Of a DNA stretch of 52,853 bases, positions 8,447 to 16,768 are shown piece after piece. The notes under the pieces are model-generated. The model searched no databases, was not told the DNA's origin, and worked only from the letters and a program-made list of their open reading frames with translations. Position 1 is the first letter of the stretch, and the number at the start of each line of letters is the position of its first letter. A program made the position numbers and the translations under genes. The stretch is from an uncultured Clostridia bacterium (GTDB lineage: Bacteria > Bacillota_A > Clostridia > TANB77 > CAG-508): assembly GCA_947624715.1 (NCBI GenBank), contig CANQLO010000008.1, forward strand, positions 1-52,853, read 5' to 3'.

Positions 8447-9610
8447 TTATCTTCCAAATATATGTTTTCGGGTTATTTCTAGTAATCCTAACTTTGTAAA
8501 TTCTATAACTTGTACTTTAGATCTATCATTTTTTAAAGCTTTTTCCATAGCTTCTTTAACTTTTTCTCTATCTTCTTCTTTGCACATATCAATATAGTCA
8601 ATGATAATAATTCCACCAATATCTCTTAGTCTAATTTGTTTTGCAATTTCTTTTGTTGCTTCTAAATTAACTTTAAGTATTGTATTTTCTAGTTCTTGAT
8701 TTCCTGTGAACTTTCCTGAATTAACATCTATTGCAGTTAGTGCTTCACATTTATCTATTGTGATAAATCCTCCACATTTAAGCCATACTTTTCTTGGCAA
8801 ATCTGAATAATCTTGAATATCTTTTACTTGTATCTGTAGCTTTTTATCTACATTTTCTAAAATATATTTTTTTGTTTCATCTGAATCTGCATAAATTTCT
8901 AATCCAGTTGGTTTAAAGTCTGTTATTAACTTTCCTATTAAGCCATTATTATCATATATTTTAATTGGTCTATTATTTATTGTTTTATCTTTTTTTTCAT
9001 ACTCTTCTTGTATTCTCAAAATATTTGCCCAAGTATTTTCTAACATTTCAATATCTTGTTTTATTTTTTCTTCTTCTATTTCGTATGATGAAGTTCTAAT
9101 AATTACTCCTTGATTTTTTTGAATATATTTCTTTACTATTTCTACTAATCTTTCTTTTTCTTTAACATCTTCTATTTTTTTTGATACTGATATAAAATTT
9201 GTATATGGCATTAGTACTATATATTTTCCTGTAAGTTTGATGTCTTTTGTAACTCTTGAACCTTTTTGATCATCACAGTCTCTTTTTATCTGTACTAAGA
9301 TTTTGTCTCCTTGCTTTAAAAGCTTTTCTATCTGATAGTTTTCTATATCCAAATTTACGTTACCAGTTACATTGCTTTGTTTTGGTAAAATATCTTTAAT
9401 ATGAATTAATGCATTTTTTTCTTCTCCAATATCTATAAATGCTGATTGCATTCCTTTTACTACATCTTTAACAATTCCAAGATATATGTTTTCTTCTAAT
9501 CTTCTTTTATTGATATCTTCAAGATAAAATTCTACTAATTCATTTTCTTGATACACAAATATTTTAATTTGATTTTCTTCTTTTTTTATTTCTAGTCTAG
9601 TCTCTGCCAT
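8447..9610 (-). CDS. rng: Ribonuclease E/G family protein, short C-terminus
   Basis: Single-strand endoribonuclease of rRNA and mRNA processing. The N-terminal S1-like domain (NIYLGIVKDVVKGMQSAFIDIG), the two catalytic aspartates in TAIDVNSGKFTG and IIIDYIDM, and the terminal LEITRKHIFGR are recognisable. The 387-residue protein stops right after the TRK element, before the CxxC zinc-link and small domain found in E. coli RNase E/G; zinc-link tetramerisation is therefore probably absent. The nearest good Shine-Dalgarno (GAGG) is about 18 bases from the ATG, so initiation may be weak. It lies between pth and folC in one operon. Confidence 0.9.
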   Translation of the reverse strand: MAETRLEIKKEENQIKIFVYQENELVEFYLEDINKRRLEENIYLGIVKDVVKGMQSAFIDIGEEKNALIHIKDILPKQSNVTGNVNLDIENYQIEKLLKQGDKILVQIKRDCDDQKGSRVTKDIKLTGKYIVLMPYTNFISVSKKIEDVKEKERLVEIVKKYIQKNQGVIIRTSSYEIEEEKIKQDIEMLENTWANILRIQEEYEKKDKTINNRPIKIYDNNGLIGKLITDFKPTGLEIYADSDETKKYILENVDKKLQIQVKDIQDYSDLPRKVWLKCGGFITIDKCEALTAIDVNSGKFTGNQELENTILKVNLEATKEIAKQIRLRDIGGIIIIDYIDMCKEEDREKVKEAMEKALKNDRSKVQVIEFTKLGLLEITRKHIFGR

Positions 9611-9640
9611 AAATTTTTTCTTTATTTACCTCTTTATTTT

Positions 9641-10198
9641 TTAATTTAATTCATTCATTGCATTATCTATACCATTTTTTATTATTTTTTCAACAGATAA
9701 TGCTGCTTTTTCTATTGATGGAGCAAGTTTCTCATATTCTTCATCTTTTAATTTTCCTATTACATAAGATATAAGTATTTCCTTAAATTCTGGCATACCT
9801 GTTCCAACTCTTATATGTGGAAAAGCTGTTGTTCCTAGATGTTCTACTACTGATTTCATTCCATTATGAGTTCCTGCTCCACCTTTTTTCCTTATCTTTA
9901 CTGTTCCAATATCTAAATCAATATCATCATATATTATAATAATTTTTTCATTATCTATTTTATAAAAATTTTTAACTTGTATTATTGACTTTCCACTTTC
10001 ATTCATATATGTTTGTGGTTTTAGCAAAATAACTTTTTCACCTTCTATTATTCCGCTTCCATATATTCCATCAAATTCTTTTTTATTTACTTCAATGTTA
10101 TATTTTTTTGCTAATAAGTTTATTACATCAAATCCCATATTGTGTCTTGTTTTACTATACTCTGGTTCTGGATTTCCTAATCCAACAATTAAATACAT
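9641..10198 (-). CDS. pth: Peptidyl-tRNA hydrolase
   Basis: Hydrolyses peptidyl-tRNA released during translation. Family motifs are clear: YLIVGLGNPEPEYSKTRHN with the catalytic His, KPQTYMNESG, DDIDLDIG and GGAGTHNGMKS. The length (185 residues) is standard. AGGAG lies seven bases before the ATG, and a textbook promoter is 48-76 bases upstream, making this the first gene of a pth-rng-folC operon. Confidence 0.97.
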   Translation of the reverse strand: MYLIVGLGNPEPEYSKTRHNMGFDVINLLAKKYNIEVNKKEFDGIYGSGIIEGEKVILLKPQTYMNESGKSIIQVKNFYKIDNEKIIIIYDDIDLDIGTVKIRKKGGAGTHNGMKSVVEHLGTTAFPHIRVGTGMPEFKEILISYVIGKLKDEEYEKLAPSIEKAALSVEKIIKNGIDNAMNELN

Positions 10199-10245
10199 AA
10201 GCTTTCTCCTATTTTTTATTTTAAGTTAAATTTTTTTACAACTAT

Positions 10246-10274
10246 ATTATAATAAACTTATTGCTAGTTTTCAA
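10246..10274 (-). promoter_or_regulatory. Sigma-A promoter of pth-rng-folC
   Basis: Minus strand TTGAAA (10269-10274), 17-base spacer, perfect TATAAT (10246-10251). Confidence 0.75.
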
Positions 10275-10302
10275 GTTAAAAATTACCTTTTATAATATTA
10301 TT

Positions 10303-10435
10303 ATAATAAAAAATATTGTAATTCTTTGTGGCTTGTTGTCGCAACGCAACCTAAAGGTTGCTGCTCCATTCGCCCTTCGTTTCACTTCGGTTGGTCGCTA
10401 CGCGCCACTATCGAATTTACAATATTTTTTATTAT
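10303..10435. repeat. Hairpin repeat R2 (inverted orientation)
   Basis: Perfect 19-base terminal inverted repeat (ATAATAAAAAATATTGTAA at 10303-10321, complement at 10417-10435) around the same GC-rich core as R1, read on the minus strand. The arms differ in sequence from R1 but remain self-complementary. It lies between the end of the adhesin gene and the pth promoter. Confidence 0.9.
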
Positions 10436-10451
10436 TAAAATTAGATAATAA

Positions 10452-13007
10452 CTATCTAATCATTTTCCTTACTTTAATAAATACTACAACTAATGCTACA
10501 AGTAAGCATACTATTCCAGCAATAATTTTTCCAGCACCTGTTCTAGGCATTATTACTACATCATTTTTATCTTCATTATCGTTTAATTTAGTTTCTTCTA
10601 CATCTATTGATTGAACTGATATTTTATTGCTTACTGTACCAATTACATCAACTCCATCTTTTTTAGTTAATACTAATTCGTATTCTAAAGTTTCACCTGG
10701 ATTGATATTTTCTATGTTTATATAGACTCTGTCTGATGCAATCGTCCATAGTGGGTTATCTTCTTGAAGAGCCATATATCCTTCTGGTAAGTAATCTACT
10801 AAAACTCCTTTTCCGTCTCTTTCTTCATCATTTGTAACTTTAATTGTATAATATATCTTACTACTTGTACTTTCATTTGCTTCATTTAAGTTAGTTTCTA
10901 TTTTTCCTAACTTATTTTTTAATTCATGATAATTTCCATTTATCTCTGCTTTTTTTAAGTTCATATCTACTTTTAGATTAAATTTTAATTTTTTGTAATA
11001 AAAGTTTATTACTGCTCTTCCTTTTCCAATTAGTACACTGTCTTCTTCTGGTCTTTGTACTAGTCTGTAATAATCAAATTGTTTTTCTTCAAAATCAAAA
11101 ATTGTTCCTTCTAATACATTTTCTTCAATTTTGTCTAGAATATCTTTTGTGTCAATGTCTATATAGTTTACTACTATACTACTTTTATAAGCATAATAAT
11201 AATATACTTCATAATCATATCTTTCTAATGTATGCTTATTACTTTCAGGTCCATTTACTAATTCATAATTATCAAAACTTTTTATTTCAGATGTTACTAT
11301 ATCTCCCTCAACACCTTCAAAAGTATTACTGTCTAGTACATCTGAATTTCCTTTATCTACATACTTAACAACTATCTTTCCTTTATGTTTGTAGTAATAT
11401 GTAATTTCTTGTTCTTTTTTTGTAAATGTAGTATCGTCTGGCTTTTTAGTAAGTACATAATCTTTAAATGTTTTTTCTTCTGCTACAACTTTATCTCCTT
11501 CTTTTCCAGTAAGAGTTTCTTCTGCCATCACATCTCCTGTTTTTTCATCAACATATTTTACTTTTACTTTTGCATTGCTATATTTATAATAATATTTTAC
11601 ATTTACATCTTGATGTGGCATTGTTCCATTTGCATTGCTTGGGACTTCTACTAAAGTATAATCTTTTACTTCTTTTTTCTCAGTAGTATATTTATCATCT
11701 TCTACTACTTTTTGACTATAAGATTCTGCTACTTTGCTACCATCAAATGCGTCTAAATAATCAGCATTTACATTATATTTATTTTTGTAGTAAAAATTAA
11801 ATGTTTGTAAATTCTCCTTTAAAGTAACTGTACTTTCTTTAGGTCTATCACATAATACTTTATCGTTATATTGTTTTTCTTCAAGTTCAACTGTTTCTCC
11901 AACAGGTCCTGTTTTTATTGTGCTTTCTATTGTTTTATTTGTATATTTTTCAATATAATTTGTTTGTACTCCTGAGCTTTGCAAATTAAATGATGCAAAT
12001 AAGTTAGAAACTCCTCCTGCTCTTTCCATATAAAATAATTTTAAAGTGTGATTTCCTTGTGATAACATACCATTTTCGAATGCTACTTGTGTAACATTAT
12101 AAATATCTGAATCGCTTTGCTCATTATAAACACGTGAATATGTTACTAGATTTTTAGCAAAATTAATATTTCCGTCTTGTTTAATATGTACTCCTCCTAA
12201 GTCTAGTATTAGTGTATCATCAACAAATACCCATACATCATCATCACCAGAAAAATTAAATACCATATCCTCATATTCGCCAGTAGCTGAGTTCTTTACT
12301 TTACCATCTGTTGTCATTAAAAAAGGAATTTCTATTTTTGCTGTAAAATATAAATTTCTATTTTCTTCTATTGATGTGTCGTCACTACAATTATTGAATG
12401 GAAAAAATCCATTTCTTGCTCCTTTATGTAATACAAATTTTTTGTTTTCATAATCTTTGCTTAAATGATATTCGTCACTATTAAAACTATAATATCCATT
12501 TGCTTCTTTTAAAAATGGCATTTTCCAATTAGCTAAAATTTCATTGTATCTACTGTTTGATCCAGCTTCTCCTGATGATGGGAAAAGTGTTGTTCCATTA
12601 TTGAATCTATCTGATACTACAAGATTATCATTTACTAATTTATGATTAACTAGGCCTTGTAATACTCCACTATTTTGTGTTTGTATGTTAGTTCCAATAA
12701 AACTATTTTGTATTCCACCAACGCACATTCCCTCAGTATTTCCAAAAAGTATTGATTTTTTATCTATAGCTTCTCTTTCTAATAATGTTTTTTCATAATA
12801 TATTGCTGCATTTATTCCTCTTATATCTTGATTATAAAATTCTGGATTTATATCTACAAATGTTGAATTTACATATCTTACGTTACTTTCATCTACTTTT
12901 GTACAGTTTTCTACAGCAAGTGATTTTAAATTACCACATGCTGATAAAACAGAGACAATTGCTAAAGTTGCAACTACCCCTCTTTTTAAATATTTTGTTT
13001 TGTTCAT
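10452..13007 (-). CDS. Large cell-wall-anchored adhesin (fibro-slime/PA14-like, MucBP-like repeats, sortase-type tail)
   Basis: 851-residue surface protein. A signal segment (residues about 8-25) ends in VLSACGN, which also resembles a lipobox. Residues about 200-340 carry a fibro-slime/PA14-like module (SGDDDVWVFVDDTLILDLGG, later GNHTLKLFYMERAGG). About five MucBP-like repeats follow (for example KVKYVDEKTGDVMAEE), each ending in YYYK-like strands, then a DUF11-like domain. The C-terminus has the order expected of a sortase substrate: MPRTGAG, a hydrophobic segment, and a basic KVRKMIR tail. No sortase gene is in the window. Start: AAGGAG five bases before the ATG. Its promoter has perfect consensus and its leader is long and structured. 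Role inferred: adhesion to mucin or other glycans. Confidence 0.88.
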   Translation of the reverse strand: MNKTKYLKRGVVATLAIVSVLSACGNLKSLAVENCTKVDESNVRYVNSTFVDINPEFYNQDIRGINAAIYYEKTLLEREAIDKKSILFGNTEGMCVGGIQNSFIGTNIQTQNSGVLQGLVNHKLVNDNLVVSDRFNNGTTLFPSSGEAGSNSRYNEILANWKMPFLKEANGYYSFNSDEYHLSKDYENKKFVLHKGARNGFFPFNNCSDDTSIEENRNLYFTAKIEIPFLMTTDGKVKNSATGEYEDMVFNFSGDDDVWVFVDDTLILDLGGVHIKQDGNINFAKNLVTYSRVYNEQSDSDIYNVTQVAFENGMLSQGNHTLKLFYMERAGGVSNLFASFNLQSSGVQTNYIEKYTNKTIESTIKTGPVGETVELEEKQYNDKVLCDRPKESTVTLKENLQTFNFYYKNKYNVNADYLDAFDGSKVAESYSQKVVEDDKYTTEKKEVKDYTLVEVPSNANGTMPHQDVNVKYYYKYSNAKVKVKYVDEKTGDVMAEETLTGKEGDKVVAEEKTFKDYVLTKKPDDTTFTKKEQEITYYYKHKGKIVVKYVDKGNSDVLDSNTFEGVEGDIVTSEIKSFDNYELVNGPESNKHTLERYDYEVYYYYAYKSSIVVNYIDIDTKDILDKIEENVLEGTIFDFEEKQFDYYRLVQRPEEDSVLIGKGRAVINFYYKKLKFNLKVDMNLKKAEINGNYHELKNKLGKIETNLNEANESTSSKIYYTIKVTNDEERDGKGVLVDYLPEGYMALQEDNPLWTIASDRVYINIENINPGETLEYELVLTKKDGVDVIGTVSNKISVQSIDVEETKLNDNEDKNDVVIMPRTGAGKIIAGIVCLLVALVVVFIKVRKMIR

Positions 13008-13022
13008 TGATACTCCTTTTCT

Positions 13023-13044
13023 AATAAATGCTTCTGCATTTATT
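13023..13044 (-). promoter_or_regulatory. Leader hairpin abutting the adhesin ribosome binding site
   Basis: Perfect 9-base stem AATAAATGC/GCATTTATT with a 4-base loop. In the mRNA it ends a few bases before AAGGAG, so it could affect ribosome access. Confidence 0.5.
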
Positions 13045-13243
13045 CTTTTTTTTAATTTTCATTTCAATAAATTTCTTTACATTTACTTTTTACTTAAATT
13101 TTTATCTTTTTGGGATTTTTTTAATTTGCTTATTCATACTATATCAGCTTAATTCTGACAGTATAAGCATCTTTAGATTAAATTTTTTTGAAAAATAATT
13201 TTAAAATAAAAAATAAGAATAGAATTTTTTTAATTCTATCCCT

Positions 13244-13272
13244 ATTATAACTGGTAAATTATGTTATGTCAA
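13244..13272 (-). promoter_or_regulatory. Perfect-consensus sigma-A promoter of the adhesin gene
   Basis: Minus strand TTGACA (13267-13272), exactly 17 bases, TATAAT (13244-13249). Confidence 0.88.
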
Positions 13273-13364
13273 GAAAAATCGTACGACAAAATTCGACCTA
13301 TTTCGACAAATTATATTTGCAATCTATTTCAATTTATGGCCTGTAGTTTATAGTAAATTAGAGT

Positions 13365-14078
13365 TTACTCATATTCCTTTTCTAAGCATTTATTTAAATA
13401 CATTTTTGTAAGTATCTTTAACTCTTGTTTATTTTCTTCTGACATTTCAAAAGAAAAAATTTTTTTAGGCTCTGCCCATATAATGTACTTGATAGCTTTA
13501 ATAGTTGAATCTGATATTGCAATAGCTCCTTTATCTAATTTTCCACATGTACTACATTTTAGTCCATTATCTTTTAAACTAAAATATGAAAGATTTTCAT
13601 TTTTTCCACAATTAGCACACTTTTCAACAATAGGTCTAAATCCTATTATGCTAAGTAATCTTAGTTTAAAAACTGATAAAATAAAATCTAAATCTCTATC
13701 TGACTCTGATATCATGTATATTGTATTTAGTGTGAGTTGCAAAATTTTATATGTATTTTGATTTTCATCAGTTATATCATTTACAATTTTAGCAACTATT
13801 GCGGCGTATTTTAACTTGTCTACGTCTAATCTAATATTATAAAATATCTCAATTGGTTCACATGAATTTATATTATAACTACTAGCTCCCTTATACAATA
13901 AAAATTCCCCAAAACATAGAAATTGTGTTCCAGCCATAAGTGCACTTTTAGGTCTTCTTGCACCTTTTGCTGCACAGCCAATTTTACCTATGTCTGGGGT
14001 GAGTAGAGTTACCATTTTATCATTGTCGCCCATATTATTTTGAGCTAAAATAATTCCTTTTGTTTTTATAACTCCCAT
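13365..14078 (-). CDS. recO: DNA repair protein RecO
   Basis: Recombination mediator that loads RecA with RecF/RecR. The N-terminal OB fold (MGVIKTKGIILAQNNMGDND, KGARRPKS) and a C-terminal zinc-finger with two CxxC pairs (CANCGKNE, CSTCGK) are visible. The length (237 residues) is typical. Its start overlaps the upstream yqzL-like gene by 13 bases, and it follows era in the conserved Firmicutes order era-yqzL-recO. Confidence 0.94.
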   Translation of the reverse strand: MGVIKTKGIILAQNNMGDNDKMVTLLTPDIGKIGCAAKGARRPKSALMAGTQFLCFGEFLLYKGASSYNINSCEPIEIFYNIRLDVDKLKYAAIVAKIVNDITDENQNTYKILQLTLNTIYMISESDRDLDFILSVFKLRLLSIIGFRPIVEKCANCGKNENLSYFSLKDNGLKCSTCGKLDKGAIAISDSTIKAIKYIIWAEPKKIFSFEMSEENKQELKILTKMYLNKCLEKEYE

Positions 14079-14275
14079 TCCTTTATATTCCTATTTCTAT
14101 TTGCATAAACTTCTTTATTATCAATAAGATTTTTCTCGTTTGTGTAAATTCCTTTATTATCAATAAGATTTTTCTCATTTGCGTCCTTAATTGCTTTATC
14201 TACTTCCATTAGTTCCATAAAAGTATTTATATTTCCTGTATTTTTAAAAGTATTCCATGCAATTTGTTTTAACAT
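14066..14275 (-). CDS. YqzL-like small protein with internal duplication
   Basis: 69 residues. The first 30 (IAWNTFKNTGNINTFMELME) resemble the YqzL family, a short protein of unknown function between era and recO in Firmicutes. The remainder holds a tandem repeat, NEKNLIDNK twice, coded by a 39-base duplication (about 14110-14183), making this copy longer than usual YqzL. AGGAG lies seven bases before the ATG. It overlaps recO by 13 bases, suggesting coupled translation. Confidence 0.75.
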   Translation of the reverse strand: MLKQIAWNTFKNTGNINTFMELMEVDKAIKDANEKNLIDNKGIYTNEKNLIDNKEVYANRNRNIKEWEL

Positions 14276-14336
14276 AAGTCTCTCCTATTCTTCAGTCTAT
14301 CTTAATATCTATAATTATAGATATGTATCTTTAATC

Positions 14337-14496
14337 TTAAATTTATTTATAATTTATTTTTTGTCTTTTGTATTAAATTTATTTATAATTTAATTTTAGT
14401 CTTTTGTTTTGAACTTATTTATAATTTTATTTTAGTCTTTTGTTTTGAACTTATTTATAATTTAATTTTAGTCTTTTGTTTTGAACTTATTTACAA
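14337..14496. repeat. 36-bp tandem array duplicating the 3' end of era
   Basis: About four units of 36 bases; the GTCTTTTG landmark occurs at 14363, 14399, 14435 and 14471. The last unit is the coding end of era (NKFKTKD and stop). The period is a multiple of three, so downstream units repeat the NKFKTKD codons in the same frame, each ending in a stop. Confidence 0.9.
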
Positions 14497-15364
14497 TGCC
14501 ATCAAGATTTATCCAATCTTCTTTTACTTTTACCCAAAGCTTTAAATTTACCTTAGTATCAAGCATTTTTTCTAAATCTTCTCTTGCAAAACTTCCAATC
14601 TTTTTTAGCATTTGTCCTTGCTTTCCTATTATTATGCCCTTATGTGATTCTCTTAAACAAAAAATTGTAGCATCTATATCAAAAATTTTTTCATCATTTT
14701 TTGTTTTTTTGGTTTTCATTTTATTTGTTTCAACTAATATACCGTGTGGGACTTCATCTTGTAATAGTTTCAAAGCTTTTTCTCTGATTACTTCTTCTAC
14801 AAGTTCTCTTAATGATTGATTTGTATACTCCTCTATATCATAATATGCAGGACCTTCTTTTAAATTTTTTTCTATTTCAATTAAAATTTCATTTATATTC
14901 TTTTTTTGCTTTACTGATACTGGTATAATTGCTTTAAAATCATACAAATCTTTATATTTATCAATTATTTGTGCTAGCTTTATACTGTCTATTAAATCTA
15001 TTTTGTTGATAACTAAAATTGTTGGTTTACCTGCTTGTTTTATCTTTTCAATAGTATCCTCATCTATTCTTTGAGCATCTGCTTCAATTACATATAGTAC
15101 AACATCAACATCTGGAATTGAGCTAATTGCTGATTCTACCATAACATTTCCAAGTTTAGATTTTGGTTTATGAATTCCTGGTGTATCTATTATTATTATT
15201 TGCGAATTTTCTCTATTTATTATTCCTTTAATATTTTTCCTCGTAGTTTGTGGTTTATTTGTAATAGCAGATATTTTTTCCCCAACTAATGTGTTTATTA
15301 TACTTGATTTTCCAACATTGGTTCTTCCTATTACTGTTACAAATCCTGATTTAAATCCTTCCAT
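14468..15364 (-). CDS. era: GTPase Era
   Basis: Ribosome-associated GTPase needed for 30S maturation. G1 is GRTNVGKSS (Thr and Ser in place of the usual Pro and Thr), followed by TTRKNIKG (G2), DTPGIH (G3), NKIDLID (G4), and a C-terminal KH domain (VETNKMKTKKTK..., GIIIGKQGQMLKKIG). 298 residues, normal. GGAAG precedes the ATG. The KH domain ends in NKFKTKD, which is duplicated downstream in a 36-base array. Confidence 0.96.
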   Translation of the reverse strand: MEGFKSGFVTVIGRTNVGKSSIINTLVGEKISAITNKPQTTRKNIKGIINRENSQIIIIDTPGIHKPKSKLGNVMVESAISSIPDVDVVLYVIEADAQRIDEDTIEKIKQAGKPTILVINKIDLIDSIKLAQIIDKYKDLYDFKAIIPVSVKQKKNINEILIEIEKNLKEGPAYYDIEEYTNQSLRELVEEVIREKALKLLQDEVPHGILVETNKMKTKKTKNDEKIFDIDATIFCLRESHKGIIIGKQGQMLKKIGSFAREDLEKMLDTKVNLKLWVKVKEDWINLDGIVNKFKTKD

Positions 15365-15393
15365 TTTACTTCCTTTTTTTTGTATTCTTTTTT

Positions 15394-15495
15394 ATTATAA
15401 AATATTCGTAGCGACCAAGCGTAAGCGCGAATGGAGCGGCAACCATTTGGTTGCCCAGCGACAACAAGCCACAAAGAATTATAATATTTTATAAT
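15394..15495. repeat. Hairpin repeat R3
   Basis: Terminal arms ATTATAAAATATT (15394-15406) and its complement (15483-15495) around the GCGTAGC/GCAACC-type core, here GCAACCATTTGGTTGC. The right arm shares ACAAAGAATTATAATATT with R2. It lies between the DUF3048 gene end and the era start. Confidence 0.88.
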
Positions 15496-15510
15496 CAATA
15501 GTAACTAATG

Positions 15511-16620
15511 TTAGCCAGTCACATTTACACTATTTGCGTCTTCTGGTTCATTTCCAACAATTTGTACTTTTGCATTAATTGGACATATTTGTACAAATGT
15601 ATTTCCATCATTCATTTTTATTTCTTCTCCCGATAAATCTGTATACACAGTTTGTCCGCCTCTTGATGTTTTTGTGCATTTTATTTTTATCGCTCTTCCA
15701 TTTGTTATATAATATCCATCTTTTGTTCCAATTGTTGTCATTGTCTGTCTTCCCTTGTTTTCACCATCATTTAATGTACTGTTTGCTATAAATTCAATTA
15801 TTATATTTTTTGCTGTATAATCTTCTCCAGTATCCCATTCTACTTCTTTTCTATTTCTTGTATAACGTAAATATACTTGATTCTCACTATCATATTCCCA
15901 TCTTACTGTATTTGATGTTGAATATGGTATTGTTACTGTATCAGCCTTTTCTCCATTTTCTAAATTTACATCATCAACAGTATAATTAAATGGACTGCTT
16001 GCAGTTGATGTTGTTCTATATCCTTTCTTTTCTGCAATAGTTAAAATATTTTGTGTTGATGTTACTGCATTATGTGGTGCTTTTTTATCTTTTACTCTCC
16101 AAAACTCTGTACTTGATTGAGTTATACCATTTATGTTATTTACTCCTAAAGTTTTAATATCTGATTCTGCTTGTGGACTCCAACCATAATGTACATATAT
16201 TGCATCATGCTCTAATGCATAGTCTAGAAAATAGTGTCTTGAACTTCTTATTGGTCCTACTTTTGGAAGATCTTTTCCTTTTAAAATAGTCATAAGTCTA
16301 GATTCTCCACCTTCTACAATTATTTCATAAACTGCATATGCATCTTTTAATCCTGCATGTGGAAGGGCATTTACATTATTATCAATCATAACTGCAATTG
16401 GTCTAGCATCTCCTACAAAAGTTTGTAATGTTTTTTGTTCTACAACTATTGTATTTTGTTCTTCAACATCATTTATACTATAAGAAGCCTCTCTATCCTT
16501 AAAATAAAATTTATAAGCATACGCTGCTCCAACTCCTATGGCTGCAATTATTACAATAATTGTAAAAATTAAAAGTGCTTTATTCTTTTTTTTACCTGTA
16601 TTTGCGTTTCTGTCTCTCAT
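15511..16620 (-). CDS. DUF3048 (YerB-type) membrane-anchored protein
   Basis: 369 residues. A basic N-terminus and one transmembrane segment (LLIFTIIVIIAAIGVGAAYA) precede an extracytoplasmic domain. The sequence PIAVMIDNNVNALPHAGL, VGPIRSSRHYFLDYA and HYGWSPQAESDI match the DUF3048/YerB family, whose biochemical role is not established. Its position between era and the dgkA-like gene is unusual compared with Bacillus. The strong AAAGGAGG is 35 bases upstream of the ATG; a five-codon open frame (MLVFH) lies between, see the leader feature. Confidence 0.85.
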   Translation of the reverse strand: MRDRNANTGKKKNKALLIFTIIVIIAAIGVGAAYAYKFYFKDREASYSINDVEEQNTIVVEQKTLQTFVGDARPIAVMIDNNVNALPHAGLKDAYAVYEIIVEGGESRLMTILKGKDLPKVGPIRSSRHYFLDYALEHDAIYVHYGWSPQAESDIKTLGVNNINGITQSSTEFWRVKDKKAPHNAVTSTQNILTIAEKKGYRTTSTASSPFNYTVDDVNLENGEKADTVTIPYSTSNTVRWEYDSENQVYLRYTRNRKEVEWDTGEDYTAKNIIIEFIANSTLNDGENKGRQTMTTIGTKDGYYITNGRAIKIKCTKTSRGGQTVYTDLSGEEIKMNDGNTFVQICPINAKVQIVGNEPEDANSVNVTG

Positions 16621-16663
16621 TTTGTTAGTTTACGTTAGTGAAATACTAACATGTCCTCCTTTC
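16620..16663 (-). promoter_or_regulatory. Leader mini-ORF/hairpin before the DUF3048 gene
   Basis: AAAGGAGG (16655-16662) is followed two bases later by ATG (16652) of the open frame MLVFH-stop (16652-16635). The same stretch folds as GTTAGT-ATTTC-ACTAAC (16634-16650). The true start at 16620 follows 14 bases after the mini-ORF stop. A closely similar module precedes smc (41281-41323). Confidence 0.6.
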
Positions 16664-16690
16664 AATTATAACAATATTTACTTTTTCATT

Positions 16691-16768
16691 TTATATTTTA
16701 AATATTGTTAATCCGTATACTAATACAACTTACATTTTAAATATTGTTAATCCATATACTAAAACAAC
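16691..16768. repeat. 39-bp in-frame tandem duplication of the dgkA-like 3' end
   Basis: The unit at 16730-16768 codes the gene's last residues and stop (VVLVYGLTIFKM). The next unit, 16691-16729, reads VVLVYGLTIFKI and a stop in the same frame. Only three bases differ; two changes are synonymous. Confidence 0.92.

Larger units (their letters stand above)
13008..13364. other. Long structured leader of the adhesin gene and recO 3' flank
   Basis: About 357 bases without a gene. From the promoter at 13244-13272 the adhesin mRNA would have a leader of about 230 bases, with an AT-rich hairpin just after the start of transcription, an imperfect stem (13128-13168) and a hairpin right before the ribosome binding site (13023-13044). 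I recognise no known riboswitch class. Confidence 0.6.

Noticed and set aside
13008..13237. Riboswitch in the adhesin leader
   Set aside because: Hairpins are present but none of the class motifs I know (c-di-GMP, SAM, T-box and others) is recognisable.
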